Shown one piece after another: positions 8,338 to 15,445 of a DNA stretch of 29,415 nucleotides; position 1 is the first letter of the stretch, and each line of letters starts with the position of its first letter. This DNA is from Planctomycetaceae bacterium (GTDB lineage Bacteria > Planctomycetota > Phycisphaerae > Phycisphaerales > SM1A02): the NCBI GenBank assembly GCA_947474205.1, contig CANJIC010000001.1:1-29415 (forward strand). Direction: 5' to 3'. The position numbers and the translations under genes were made by a program. Under the pieces are notes generated by a model. That model was given only the letters and a program-made list of their open reading frames with translations, was not told where the DNA came from and searched no databases.

Positions 8338-9557
8338 GGTCGTTTCTCCACAGTTCGAGCGGCTCGTTCACGAAAGCGTTGCGCACTTTTGACATCTCCA
8401 CGCAAGTCAGCAAGGGCGCCTAATGACAACAGTGAGAGTGAGTTTAGAGGATCAAGGTACACGACCTTGGTGAAGCTTCGCTCGGCTTCCGTGAATTTGT
8501 TTTGCGCCATTTGAACGCAACCAAACAACACATGAGCTTCAATTCCAAGCGGTTCAACGGCTAAATGCGCCAGCAATGCTTTCTCGGCCTCCACCAAATT
8601 TCCGCTGTCGGCGGAAATCTGTGCTTTTGTAAGCAAAGTCATTATTGGAGCTGGCGCAGGACTTGGCGTGGCCGCGGTGCGCGCGGACAACGTCTTTGCA
8701 GCAGAAACGCCTGGCTTCATTTTCGGCGCGCTTGGCGTTACCAACGGCATCAACGCGCGCGTAGCCATGTCCAATTTCATTGACTCGCTTGGCTTGTCCG
8801 ATCGTGCAAACACAAATGCATGATCCACTTCGCTTCTGCGCATGTCCGTGTCAGCCAAAATAATTGAGTCCGCGTGTCCAAGAAAAACCAAGCCGTTTGG
8901 CTTGGTGATTTCACACAACAATTTGCCCAGTCGCTTTTTGGTTGCCTCGTTTAAATAAATCGCAACATTTCGGCAGAACACAAAATCAAACGCGCGATCA
9001 GGTTTCCATATGGACAAATCGCCACGCGTCAACTCAATCATGGCCATGCCGCCAGCGTCAAGTTCCAATTGTCCTTGAGTTGTTGGGTGCAACCATGGCG
9101 CGGCCCACGTTGGAATGGGCGTGCGTTGCGCCAACGCGCTGGCCCGACCAGTCTTGGTGACCGCCAAATGATCATCGCTGTAATCAAGCGCAAGAATGTG
9201 TATGTGCTGCGCTGTCAAACCGCATGAAAGCGCCGTGGCGGCAATGGAAAACGGCTCCGATCCGGTGGCGCAACCAAGACTGGCCACTTGAATCACTTGC
9301 GAGCGATCACGTTTAAGAATGTGTTCGCGCAACACTTCAAACGCCGCGACATAACGAAAGAGCCACGTTTCTGGCGGGGCCAAATGCTGGTGCAAATACA
9401 TGGCCTCTTGCGGGTCGCGTTGCAAGCGCGCCACATAGTGCTCAATCGTTTTGTCACCAAGCAAACGCATTCGTTCCTGCGCGAACAACTCCACAAATTT
9501 ATTCACTTCAGGTTCAAGCGGCGTGTTCGCGGCCAACCACGCTGACAATTGCCTCAC
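8334..9557 (-). CDS. cheR: Chemoreceptor methyltransferase CheR with C-terminal TPR (WspC-like)
   Basis: CheR uses S-adenosylmethionine to methylate receptor glutamates. The 407-residue protein has the N-terminal all-alpha subdomain with PETWLFR (family ETxFFR). The SAM-binding loop is ASLGCATGSEPFSIA (about 92-106, family AGCSTGEEPYS), followed by ALDYS around D125 and FCRNVAIYL (about 194-202). A Ser/Ala/Pro-rich linker (about 265-305) leads to two or three TPR helical pairs (about 305-400), the arrangement of WspC. The start is GTG (9557-9555), overlapping the upstream cheW stop by four bases. It is expected to act with CheB, but no receptor is in the window. The two departures from consensus (Trp-Leu in ETWLFR and Ala-Thr in CATGSEP) are mild and leave it plausibly active. 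Confidence 0.93.
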   Translation of the reverse strand: MRQLSAWLAANTPLEPEVNKFVELFAQERMRLLGDKTIEHYVARLQRDPQEAMYLHQHLAPPETWLFRYVAAFEVLREHILKRDRSQVIQVASLGCATGSEPFSIAATALSCGLTAQHIHILALDYSDDHLAVTKTGRASALAQRTPIPTWAAPWLHPTTQGQLELDAGGMAMIELTRGDLSIWKPDRAFDFVFCRNVAIYLNEATKKRLGKLLCEITKPNGLVFLGHADSIILADTDMRRSEVDHAFVFARSDKPSESMKLDMATRALMPLVTPSAPKMKPGVSAAKTLSARTAATPSPAPAPIMTLLTKAQISADSGNLVEAEKALLAHLAVEPLGIEAHVLFGCVQMAQNKFTEAERSFTKVVYLDPLNSLSLLSLGALADLRGDVKSAQRFRERAARTVEKRP

Positions 9558-10051
9558 GACACAAGCCGCCGATGATCGCTGGCGGCCACCGCGCTGGCGC
9601 CTTGCAAAAGAAGTTGATGTTGCATGGCGATACGCGTGGCGTCGAACACTTGAACGCGTCCCTCTGGAATATTCAGAACCTCGCGTAAATGTTCAAAGCC
9701 AGGCAAGCCCGCCGTTGGATTCCACGCGCCGCTTTCGTCAAGATCGCGCAACCCAATCGCTTGCTCCACGCGCAGACCAAATGTCGCGGTGCTGGCGGTT
9801 TGAGAATCGTGTTTCATTGGAACCTCTATCAGCAACGTTCGAGAACCAACTTGCGGTTCAATGCATTCCTGACCGGTGAGAATTCCAGCGTCAAGCAGGG
9901 GGATGAGTGCGCCGTGATAATCAAACAAACCAAGCATCCAATTTGGACCAGCGGGCAAAGGTTGCGCTGAAACCACCGGGCAAACTTCACGAATATGGCC
10001 GACATCAATGGCGAAAAATTTATTCTTTGCGGTCCAGATCAGCGTTCTCAT
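9554..10051 (-). CDS. cheW: CheW coupling protein (WspB-like)
   Basis: The protein has about 165 residues and is a single CheW domain: LIWTAKNKFFAIDVGHIREV at the start, WMLGLFDYHGALIPLLDAG in the middle (family RGxxxPVxDL) and GLRVEQAIGLRDL after it. I place the start at the ATG at 10051, which begins just before the domain. A TTG at 10084 would add 11 residues and give a four-base TTGA overlap with the upstream gene, matching the overlaps seen at the next four junctions, so it cannot be excluded. Neither start has a well-spaced Shine-Dalgarno sequence. The gene sits between the HD-GYP gene and cheR, as wspB sits between wspA and wspC. Confidence 0.83.
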   Translation of the reverse strand: MRTLIWTAKNKFFAIDVGHIREVCPVVSAQPLPAGPNWMLGLFDYHGALIPLLDAGILTGQECIEPQVGSRTLLIEVPMKHDSQTASTATFGLRVEQAIGLRDLDESGAWNPTAGLPGFEHLREVLNIPEGRVQVFDATRIAMQHQLLLQGASAVAASDHRRLVS

Positions 10052-10080
10052 GGACGAAGCATAGCCAAACTTCCAACAGT

Positions 10081-11862
10081 TCAATCTTCCGTGTGCAGTT
10101 CGCTAATGTCCCTGATATCAGATAATTTCGAGAAGAAAATATCCACAATCTCTGGATCAAATTGCTTGCCCGCCTCGCCGCGAATGGTGTCAAGCACGCG
10201 TCGTTCAAGCCACGCCTCTTTGTAACAACGCTTGTGGGACAGGGCGTCAAACACATCCGCAAGAGCCACCACTCTGGCAAACAGCGGAATGTCCTCGCCC
10301 TTCTTACCGCCAAGTTTGCGCTGATGCGTGATGGGATCAATCAGCACATTGCCATCTAGGTCAACATATCCTGGATAGCCGCCACCATCCCAGCGTTCGT
10401 GATGGTTCAACACCACCTCACGCGACGACTCATCAAATTCGGTGGGTTGATCCAGAAAAAAACGGGCGCCAATGAGCACATGCTGTTTCATCTCTTCATA
10501 TTCGTGGGCGTCAAGTTTGGCTGGCTTTTTCAAAATGACATCGGACACGCCAATCTTTCCTACATCATGAAGACGAGTGGCGATGCGCAATCGCTCTCGT
10601 TGACGTTCGAAAGCCGGACCTGTGAGTCCACGTCGATGGGCCCACTCTTCAAATAAAATTCCGGCAATTCCAGTCACGCGCGCGATGTGGAGAGGGGATT
10701 CAATAGGATCGCGCGACTCGGTCATGCACAACATGCGCGTGATAATGCTTTCGGTCAATTGCGTGCGTTCAATAGCCACCGTGGCCATGCTGGCAAAGTG
10801 CGAAAGCAACGATTGATCCGAGTCAGTGAATCGTGGTCTGGCGCGGCCATCACTGTCCTTGGCGTTGATTAATTGCAGAACGCCAACGGTCCGGCCCAAG
10901 CTGGTGCGCAGTGGCAGAGCCAGAACGCTTTGCGTTTTGTATCCAGTGATGCGGTCGAATGATGGGTCAAATTGAAATGCGCCGCCGAGTTCAAGCGCGT
11001 AGGCGTTTGCAATATTCACGCTTTCGCCGCTCACTCCAACCCATCCCGCTATGGAATTCTCACTGACTGGCAGCAAGTAACTGGAAAAGCGGGGCTTTTC
11101 AGTGGTTGAGCCACGTCGTTCAATGGTGTCATTTTGCGCATATGCAAATCGAAGAATTTTATTTTCACGGATGTACACCGTTCCCGCATCGGCACCAATT
11201 AGTGTGCGCGCCTCTCGTAGAATTCGATCCATTAACAAATGAATGTCTTGCACCTTGTTCAATTCCATGCCAATGGCAACCAAACTATCTACGCGGTTGC
11301 GATGCAACTCGCTGTCCACAGCCAACGACTTTTGCAAATGCGTCACACGGCGTTCGCTGTCAGTTAAAGAATGCGCGCGATCGTTGAATCGCTTCTGCAA
11401 TGCCTCGATCTCCATTTCCGCAATACGCCCCCGTGAATGAGCCATCCCTAATTTCGCAAGCGTATTGACGCGCGTGCGAACTTCATCGGGCTCGCTTAGG
11501 CGCGACATAAAGTCCTCCGCGCTGGCCGCGAAAGCCGCGGCGCGAATCAACGGATCAGGCAATGGTGCCATGGCAATGCACGGAATGTCTTTGGTGTCAT
11601 CAAGACTTGCCAGTTGGCGAAGCAAATCAAACGCCTGTGTGCCAGGGCCGGAAAGTTCAATGGCAATCACGGATGGCGCGTCTCGCAGAATGCGTTGCAC
11701 GCATTGATCGTCGCGCCGGATAATTTCCAGTTGCGCAATGTCCGATGTCACCGATGTTCGAAGCAAGTCGGCGGCCCAGGATTCATTCGTCGCCAGAATT
11801 AAAAGCGGCTTATTCAGTGGATCATTCATGGTCGAGCGAATTGGAGTTGGTGATTCGCTCAT
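10081..11862 (-). CDS. Pseudo-receiver/GAF/HD-GYP c-di-GMP phosphodiesterase
   Basis: The protein has 593 residues. Residues 18-135 look like a receiver fold that has lost its phosphorylation chemistry: the acidic pair is replaced (NES), the phosphoacceptor position is E69 (VIAIELSGPG) and the conserved Lys is R121. A coiled segment (about 145-200) leads to a GAF domain (about 200-368). The HD-GYP domain follows (about 375-580), with H392, the HD pair 432-433 in RLHDVGKIG, NHHERWDGGGYPG (GYP at 495-497) and D536 in ALADVFDAL. The metal and GYP residues are intact, so hydrolysis of c-di-GMP is expected. It is the first gene of the chemosensory operon, where Wsp operons encode the WspA receptor. 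The GAF domain could supply the signal input. I see no membrane segment. Its start lacks an obvious Shine-Dalgarno sequence; a second ATG lies at 11829. Confidence 0.92.
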   Translation of the reverse strand: MSESPTPIRSTMNDPLNKPLLILATNESWAADLLRTSVTSDIAQLEIIRRDDQCVQRILRDAPSVIAIELSGPGTQAFDLLRQLASLDDTKDIPCIAMAPLPDPLIRAAAFAASAEDFMSRLSEPDEVRTRVNTLAKLGMAHSRGRIAEMEIEALQKRFNDRAHSLTDSERRVTHLQKSLAVDSELHRNRVDSLVAIGMELNKVQDIHLLMDRILREARTLIGADAGTVYIRENKILRFAYAQNDTIERRGSTTEKPRFSSYLLPVSENSIAGWVGVSGESVNIANAYALELGGAFQFDPSFDRITGYKTQSVLALPLRTSLGRTVGVLQLINAKDSDGRARPRFTDSDQSLLSHFASMATVAIERTQLTESIITRMLCMTESRDPIESPLHIARVTGIAGILFEEWAHRRGLTGPAFERQRERLRIATRLHDVGKIGVSDVILKKPAKLDAHEYEEMKQHVLIGARFFLDQPTEFDESSREVVLNHHERWDGGGYPGYVDLDGNVLIDPITHQRKLGGKKGEDIPLFARVVALADVFDALSHKRCYKEAWLERRVLDTIRGEAGKQFDPEIVDIFFSKLSDIRDISELHTED

Positions 11863-11899
11863 TGAATTCGAATGTTAGCAATGATTCTTATTCAATGAA

Positions 11900-11928
11900 A
11901 TTATTGAACACCCATAGAAATAACTCAA
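11900..11928 (-). promoter_or_regulatory. Candidate sigma70-type promoter of the chemosensory operon
   Basis: On the minus strand, TTGAGT (11928-11923) and AATAAT (11905-11900) are separated by exactly 17 bases: 4/6 and 5/6 matches to the -35 and -10 consensus. Transcription would begin about 30 bases before the ATG at 11862. The -35 box begins five bases beyond the tRNA-Leu discriminator base. Sigma preference in this organism is unknown. Confidence 0.5.
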
Positions 11929-11933
11929 GCAAA

Positions 11934-12018
11934 TGGGACCGGTGGGAGTTGCACCCACACGTCAATTTCTTGACTGCGGATTTTAAGTCCGCTGCGTCTG
12001 CTGTTCCGCCACGATCCC
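11934..12018 (-). tRNA. tRNA-Leu (anticodon UAA)
   Basis: On the minus strand an 85-nt class II tRNA folds cleanly. The acceptor stem is GGGATCG/CGGTCCC (one T-G wobble) followed by discriminator A. The D stem is GCG/CGC, the anticodon stem GCGGA/TCCGC with loop CTTAAAA (anticodon TAA), and the long variable arm GTCAA-GAAA-TTGAC. The T stem is GTGGG/CCCAC. The long variable arm and discriminator A fit leucine. CCA is not encoded. The D-loop lacks the usual GG and the T-loop reads TGCAACT rather than TTCRANN. The gene lies 92 bp after zwf on the same strand. Confidence 0.92.
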
Positions 12019-12110
12019 GTCACCCGTGCCTTGAATATATCCAAGCGCCTTATCGCATAGAAACCATACAAGTCATTTTGGAGACATTTTGAATGCACTG
12101 CCATGTCACA

Positions 12111-13511
12111 TTAACCGCTCTTGACTTCCTCTGAAAGTTGCGGCGAATGCCAACCGCCCGCGGGCATTAAAATTTCATTGGCCGGCTCTGGTCCCCATGT
12201 TCCTGGTTTGTACTTCATAACGGGCACGGCGTTGTCAAGAATATTTTCAACAATGCGCCAGCCTTCTTCAACCACATCTTGACGAGCAAACAAAGCTTGG
12301 TCGCCGCGAATGGCGTCACCAATAAGTCGCTCGTATGGCGTCATTTCATCGGGTTGCGCGTCAACGGCCATTAATTCAATGGGCATTCCGCCCATGACTT
12401 CGCCGTCAATCTTGGCCTGCATGTTTATGCCAATCTCAATGCGCGGCGTGAACAGAAAGCGCACATAATTGTGTGGTCCTGGTGGCGCCTCTGGAAAAAC
12501 AACATTAGGTGGGCGATGAAATTCAACGCGCACCTCTGTCGCTGAAAGCGGCATGCACTTGCCCGCGCGGATGTAAATAGGAACGCCGTCCCAACGCCAA
12601 TTGTCAATCATCAATCGAATGGCGCCCCACGTTTCCGTCTGGCTGTTCTCCGCAACTCCGGGCTCCTTCAAGAAGCCATCAAATTGACCGCGAACAACAT
12701 CGCGCGTGGTCAAGGTTCGCACCGCGCGGAACAATTTCACTTGCTCGTCACGCACGCGTTCCATGTCGCTCCACAATGGCGGCTCCATGCACAAAAACCC
12801 AACCACTTGCATGAGATGGTTTTCAATCACATCGCGAATGCAGCCGGTCTCATCGTAAAATTTTCCGCGACCTTGCACGCCAAAACTTTCCGCCATGGTG
12901 ATCTGGATTTGCTTGATGTACTGGCGATTCCAAATTGGCTCCAGAAACGCGTTGGCGAAACGCGTGAACAAAATATTCTGCGTCGCCTCCTTGCCCAAGT
13001 AGTGGTCAATGCGGAAAATATGTTGCTCATCAAACACCTCGTGCAAAGTCTCGTTCAGTTTCTTGGCCGTGGCGCTGTTGTGCCCGAATGGTTTTTCAAC
13101 CACCACGCGCGCGCCGGTCACGCAACCCGCGGCCTCCAACTGTTTGGTCACGGCCCCAAAAAGCACGGGCGGAATAGCCAAATAATGCAGCGGACGCTGG
13201 GATTTGCCCAGCGCTTTCTTCAGCGATGTGAACGTTGCAATATCGGCGTAATCGCCATTCACAAATTGAAAGTTGTCCGACAACTTTTTGAAAGAAGGCT
13301 CGTCAACGCCGCGGCCATATGTGGTAATTCCCTCGCGCGCGCGCGCCAGCAATTGCTCGCGCGTCATGTCGCTCTTGGCCACGCCAATAATTGGTCCGTC
13401 AAAGACATTGCGACGAATCAACGCCTGAATAGTGTCGAACAATTTCTTGTGCGCAAGATCTCCCGTGGCTCCAAAAAGAACCACGGCGTCGCAATGCAGT
13501 TGAGTGGTCAT
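12111..13511 (-). CDS. zwf: Glucose-6-phosphate 1-dehydrogenase
   Basis: It oxidises glucose 6-phosphate to 6-phosphogluconolactone with NAD(P)+, the entry step of the oxidative pentose phosphate pathway, in the cytoplasm. The 466-residue protein shows the nucleotide-binding [15 protein letters not shown] at the N terminus, the [10 protein letters not shown] segment and the signature [13 protein letters not shown] that holds the substrate-binding and catalytic residues. The C-terminal domain includes the conserved [16 protein letters not shown]. It is slightly shorter than the usual 480-500 residues but appears complete. The ATG has an AAGGGA sequence upstream inside the end of gnd. Only three bases separate it from the gnd stop, so gnd and zwf form one transcription unit. 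A separate 6-phosphogluconolactonase gene is not seen here. Confidence 0.97.
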   Translation of the reverse strand: MTTQLHCDAVVLFGATGDLAHKKLFDTIQALIRRNVFDGPIIGVAKSDMTREQLLARAREGITTYGRGVDEPSFKKLSDNFQFVNGDYADIATFTSLKKALGKSQRPLHYLAIPPVLFGAVTKQLEAAGCVTGARVVVEKPFGHNSATAKKLNETLHEVFDEQHIFRIDHYLGKEATQNILFTRFANAFLEPIWNRQYIKQIQITMAESFGVQGRGKFYDETGCIRDVIENHLMQVVGFLCMEPPLWSDMERVRDEQVKLFRAVRTLTTRDVVRGQFDGFLKEPGVAENSQTETWGAIRLMIDNWRWDGVPIYIRAGKCMPLSATEVRVEFHRPPNVVFPEAPPGPHNYVRFLFTPRIEIGINMQAKIDGEVMGGMPIELMAVDAQPDEMTPYERLIGDAIRGDQALFARQDVVEEGWRIVENILDNAVPVMKYKPGTWGPEPANEILMPAGGWHSPQLSEEVKSG

Positions 13512-13514
13512 AAA

Positions 13515-14540
13515 TTATTTTCCCTTCGGCGCAGTCTGCTCAAGATGTCCACCAAACTCGTAGCGCATGGCGGAGCACAACTTGTCGCCAAACAACGCCG
13601 CGCCACGGCTTGCAAAACGCGCGTACAACGCGGCCGTCAACACATACGCAGGCACGCCTTCGTCAATCGCCGCGTCAATGGTCCAACGACCTTCACCAGA
13701 ATCGCTCACGCGTCCGTCAAACTTGGTCAACTCCGGATCGGCGGCCAAGGAATTTGCGGTCAAGTCAAGCAACCAACTGCTAATCACGCTGCCGCGGCGC
13801 CACACTTCGGCCACATCGGGCAAATTAAATTTGTACATGTACGCCTCTGGCTCGCGCAGGGGAGTTGTCTCAGCATTCTTCTCGCGCGCATGCGTGCCCG
13901 CGTCGGCGTTCTTAATAATGTTCAAACCCTCGGCATACGCCGCCATAATTCCATATTCAATTCCGTTGTGAACCATCTTCACAAAGTGGCCGCCACCGTT
14001 TGGACCGCAATGCAAATAGCCTTGCTCCGCCGTGCCTGGCATATTTTTGCGCGCGGGAGTGACAGGAATTGTTCCCTTGCCTGGCGCAAGCGCGCTGAAG
14101 ATTGGATCAAGACGTTTCACACTTGCTTCTGGCCCGCCAATCATCTGGCAGTAACCGCGATCAAGACCCCACACACCGCCAGAAGTTCCAACATCAACAT
14201 AGTCAATGCCAGACTTGGCCAATTCCTTGGCGCGGCGAATGTCGTCCTTGTAATAACTGTTACCGCCGTCAATCAGCGTGTCGCCCTTTGAAAGGTGCGG
14301 CGCAATTTTGGCGATGGTCTCGTCCACATACGCGGTTGGAATCATCATCCAAATACTGCGCGGCGCCGGAAGTTTGGCGATCATGTCCTCAATGCTGCTT
14401 GCGGCAATGGCGCCTTGCGCGGCCAAAGCCTTCACGGAATCAGCCGACACATCAAAGGCCACAATTTCATGTTTGGCTTTCATTAAACGAACCGACATGT
14501 TGGCACCCATACGACCCAGACCGATCATTCCCATTCGCAT
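13515..14540 (-). CDS. gnd: 6-phosphogluconate dehydrogenase, short (GntZ/YqeC-type), decarboxylating
   Basis: It converts 6-phosphogluconate to ribulose 5-phosphate and CO2 and acts after Zwf. The 341-residue protein begins MGMIGLGRMGANM (dinucleotide fold). It has LIDGGNSYYKDD, the substrate-binding VDVGTSGGVWGLDRGY, the catalytic-Lys segment GGGHFVKMVHNGIEYG and GEGRWTIDAA. The length is that of the short class, which often prefers NAD+, against about 470 residues for classical Gnd. An Asp (FDVSADS) ends the second beta strand where NADP-specific enzymes usually carry Asn-Arg, which supports NAD+. That point is inference. The ATG at 14540 has AGGAG seven bases upstream. A 124-bp gap separates it from coaB; I see no convincing promoter there. 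Confidence 0.95.
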   Translation of the reverse strand: MRMGMIGLGRMGANMSVRLMKAKHEIVAFDVSADSVKALAAQGAIAASSIEDMIAKLPAPRSIWMMIPTAYVDETIAKIAPHLSKGDTLIDGGNSYYKDDIRRAKELAKSGIDYVDVGTSGGVWGLDRGYCQMIGGPEASVKRLDPIFSALAPGKGTIPVTPARKNMPGTAEQGYLHCGPNGGGHFVKMVHNGIEYGIMAAYAEGLNIIKNADAGTHAREKNAETTPLREPEAYMYKFNLPDVAEVWRRGSVISSWLLDLTANSLAADPELTKFDGRVSDSGEGRWTIDAAIDEGVPAYVLTAALYARFASRGAALFGDKLCSAMRYEFGGHLEQTAPKGK

Positions 14541-14664
14541 TGCGTTGCTCCTAAAAGTTGTTGTTGCAAAGACTGTGAACGCAAATGTATGCGTCTACCA
14601 AACGCCTATACAAGTTGAGTTCTTAGTATTTCTAAATTCATCTAAACCAAACAGAATGACAAGA

Positions 14665-15357
14665 CTAACGATCGCCGCACTTTTGTGCGATCGCTGGCGA
14701 AATAGCACGCACAATCCAGCGCGCAACCGTGGACTTAAGGGCAAATTCGCTTGATTCCCCGTGATGTTGCACGCGTCCATCGCCCCAAACAATGTGCGCG
14801 TCGGAGTGGGTGGAGTCCAATGTTTCCAATGAATTTGCAACAATGCAATCCACTTTTTTTGCCGCCAACTTTCGCCGCGCGCTTGCAAGCAAATCGTCCT
14901 TGGGTTCCAAGGCAAATCCAACCACAAACTGATTGTGTCTGCTTTGCAAATTGCCCACAATTTCAGCCACGGGTTGCAACTGCAACATGGGCGGCGTGGC
15001 GTCGCGGCGAATTTTCCCGGCAAGCGGTGCGCCCACAACTTGCCAATCCGCCACGGCCGCCGCCATGACCAACACGTCAAAGTTGGGCCACTCCTTGGTC
15101 AATAACTGGGCCAAGTCCGCCGCGCTCTGGAACCGCGCGACATCAAAACACGAATCAATTTCAGGCAAAGAGCAAGGTCCCGCTAGAACTCGCACATTCA
15201 CGCCAGTTTCTTTCGCGGCCTTGGCTATTTCAAATCCCATGCGTCCACTGGAGCGATTTCCAATGAATCGAACCATGTCAATGGGCTCATGGGTGGGTCC
15301 CAAGGTCACCAACCACCGAGTCGGCCTGTCAGGTTTGCTCGTATTTATGTTGCTCAT
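14665..15357 (-). CDS. coaB: Phosphopantothenate-cysteine ligase (CoaB), stand-alone
   Basis: CoaB joins 4'-phosphopantothenate and cysteine with CTP or ATP in coenzyme A synthesis. The 230-residue protein corresponds to the C-terminal half of the bifunctional CoaBC (Dfp) protein. It has VTLGPTHEPIDMVRFIGNRS (family GGTREPIDPVRFIGN), SSGRMGFEIA, VLVMAAAVADW, KIRR (family KIKK), FVVGFALE and IVANSL. The flavoprotein decarboxylase half (CoaC) is absent upstream and downstream, so decarboxylation must be encoded elsewhere. The ATG at 15357 begins shortly before the domain; its ribosome binding site is weak. The gene is divergent from the pilus/secretion block and upstream of gnd on the same strand. 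Confidence 0.9.
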   Translation of the reverse strand: MSNINTSKPDRPTRWLVTLGPTHEPIDMVRFIGNRSSGRMGFEIAKAAKETGVNVRVLAGPCSLPEIDSCFDVARFQSAADLAQLLTKEWPNFDVLVMAAAVADWQVVGAPLAGKIRRDATPPMLQLQPVAEIVGNLQSRHNQFVVGFALEPKDDLLASARRKLAAKKVDCIVANSLETLDSTHSDAHIVWGDGRVQHHGESSEFALKSTVARWIVRAISPAIAQKCGDR

Positions 15358-15360
15358 GGG

Positions 15361-15389
15361 TTGCCACTTAGGTGGGAGGTCTGCATACT
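15361..15389 (+). promoter_or_regulatory. Candidate promoter of the pilus/secretion operon
   Basis: TTGCCA (15361-15366) and CATACT (15384-15389) are 17 bases apart, 5/6 and 4/6 matches to the sigma70 boxes. Transcription would start about 50 bases before the GTG at 15446. The -10 box overlaps that of the opposing coaB promoter candidate. Confidence 0.4.
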
Positions 15390-15413
15390 ACGACCCCTCG
15401 ATTGGATTGTCAC
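15385..15413 (-). promoter_or_regulatory. Candidate promoter of coaB
   Basis: On the minus strand GTGACA (15413-15408) and TAGTAT (15390-15385) are 17 bases apart, 5/6 and 4/6 matches. The predicted start is about 20 bases before the coaB ATG. Five of the six -10 bases are shared with the plus-strand promoter candidate. Confidence 0.4.
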
Positions 15414-15445
15414 AATTGCAAATCGTTTGATTGAAGGAGATTCGC

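Noticed and set aside
12684..14291. Long plus-strand open frame (535 codons) opposite zwf and gnd
   Set aside because: It is antisense to two clearly recognised enzymes and crosses their junction. Its translation is rich in His, Ala and Arg without family motifs, as expected for the reverse frame of GC-biased coding DNA.
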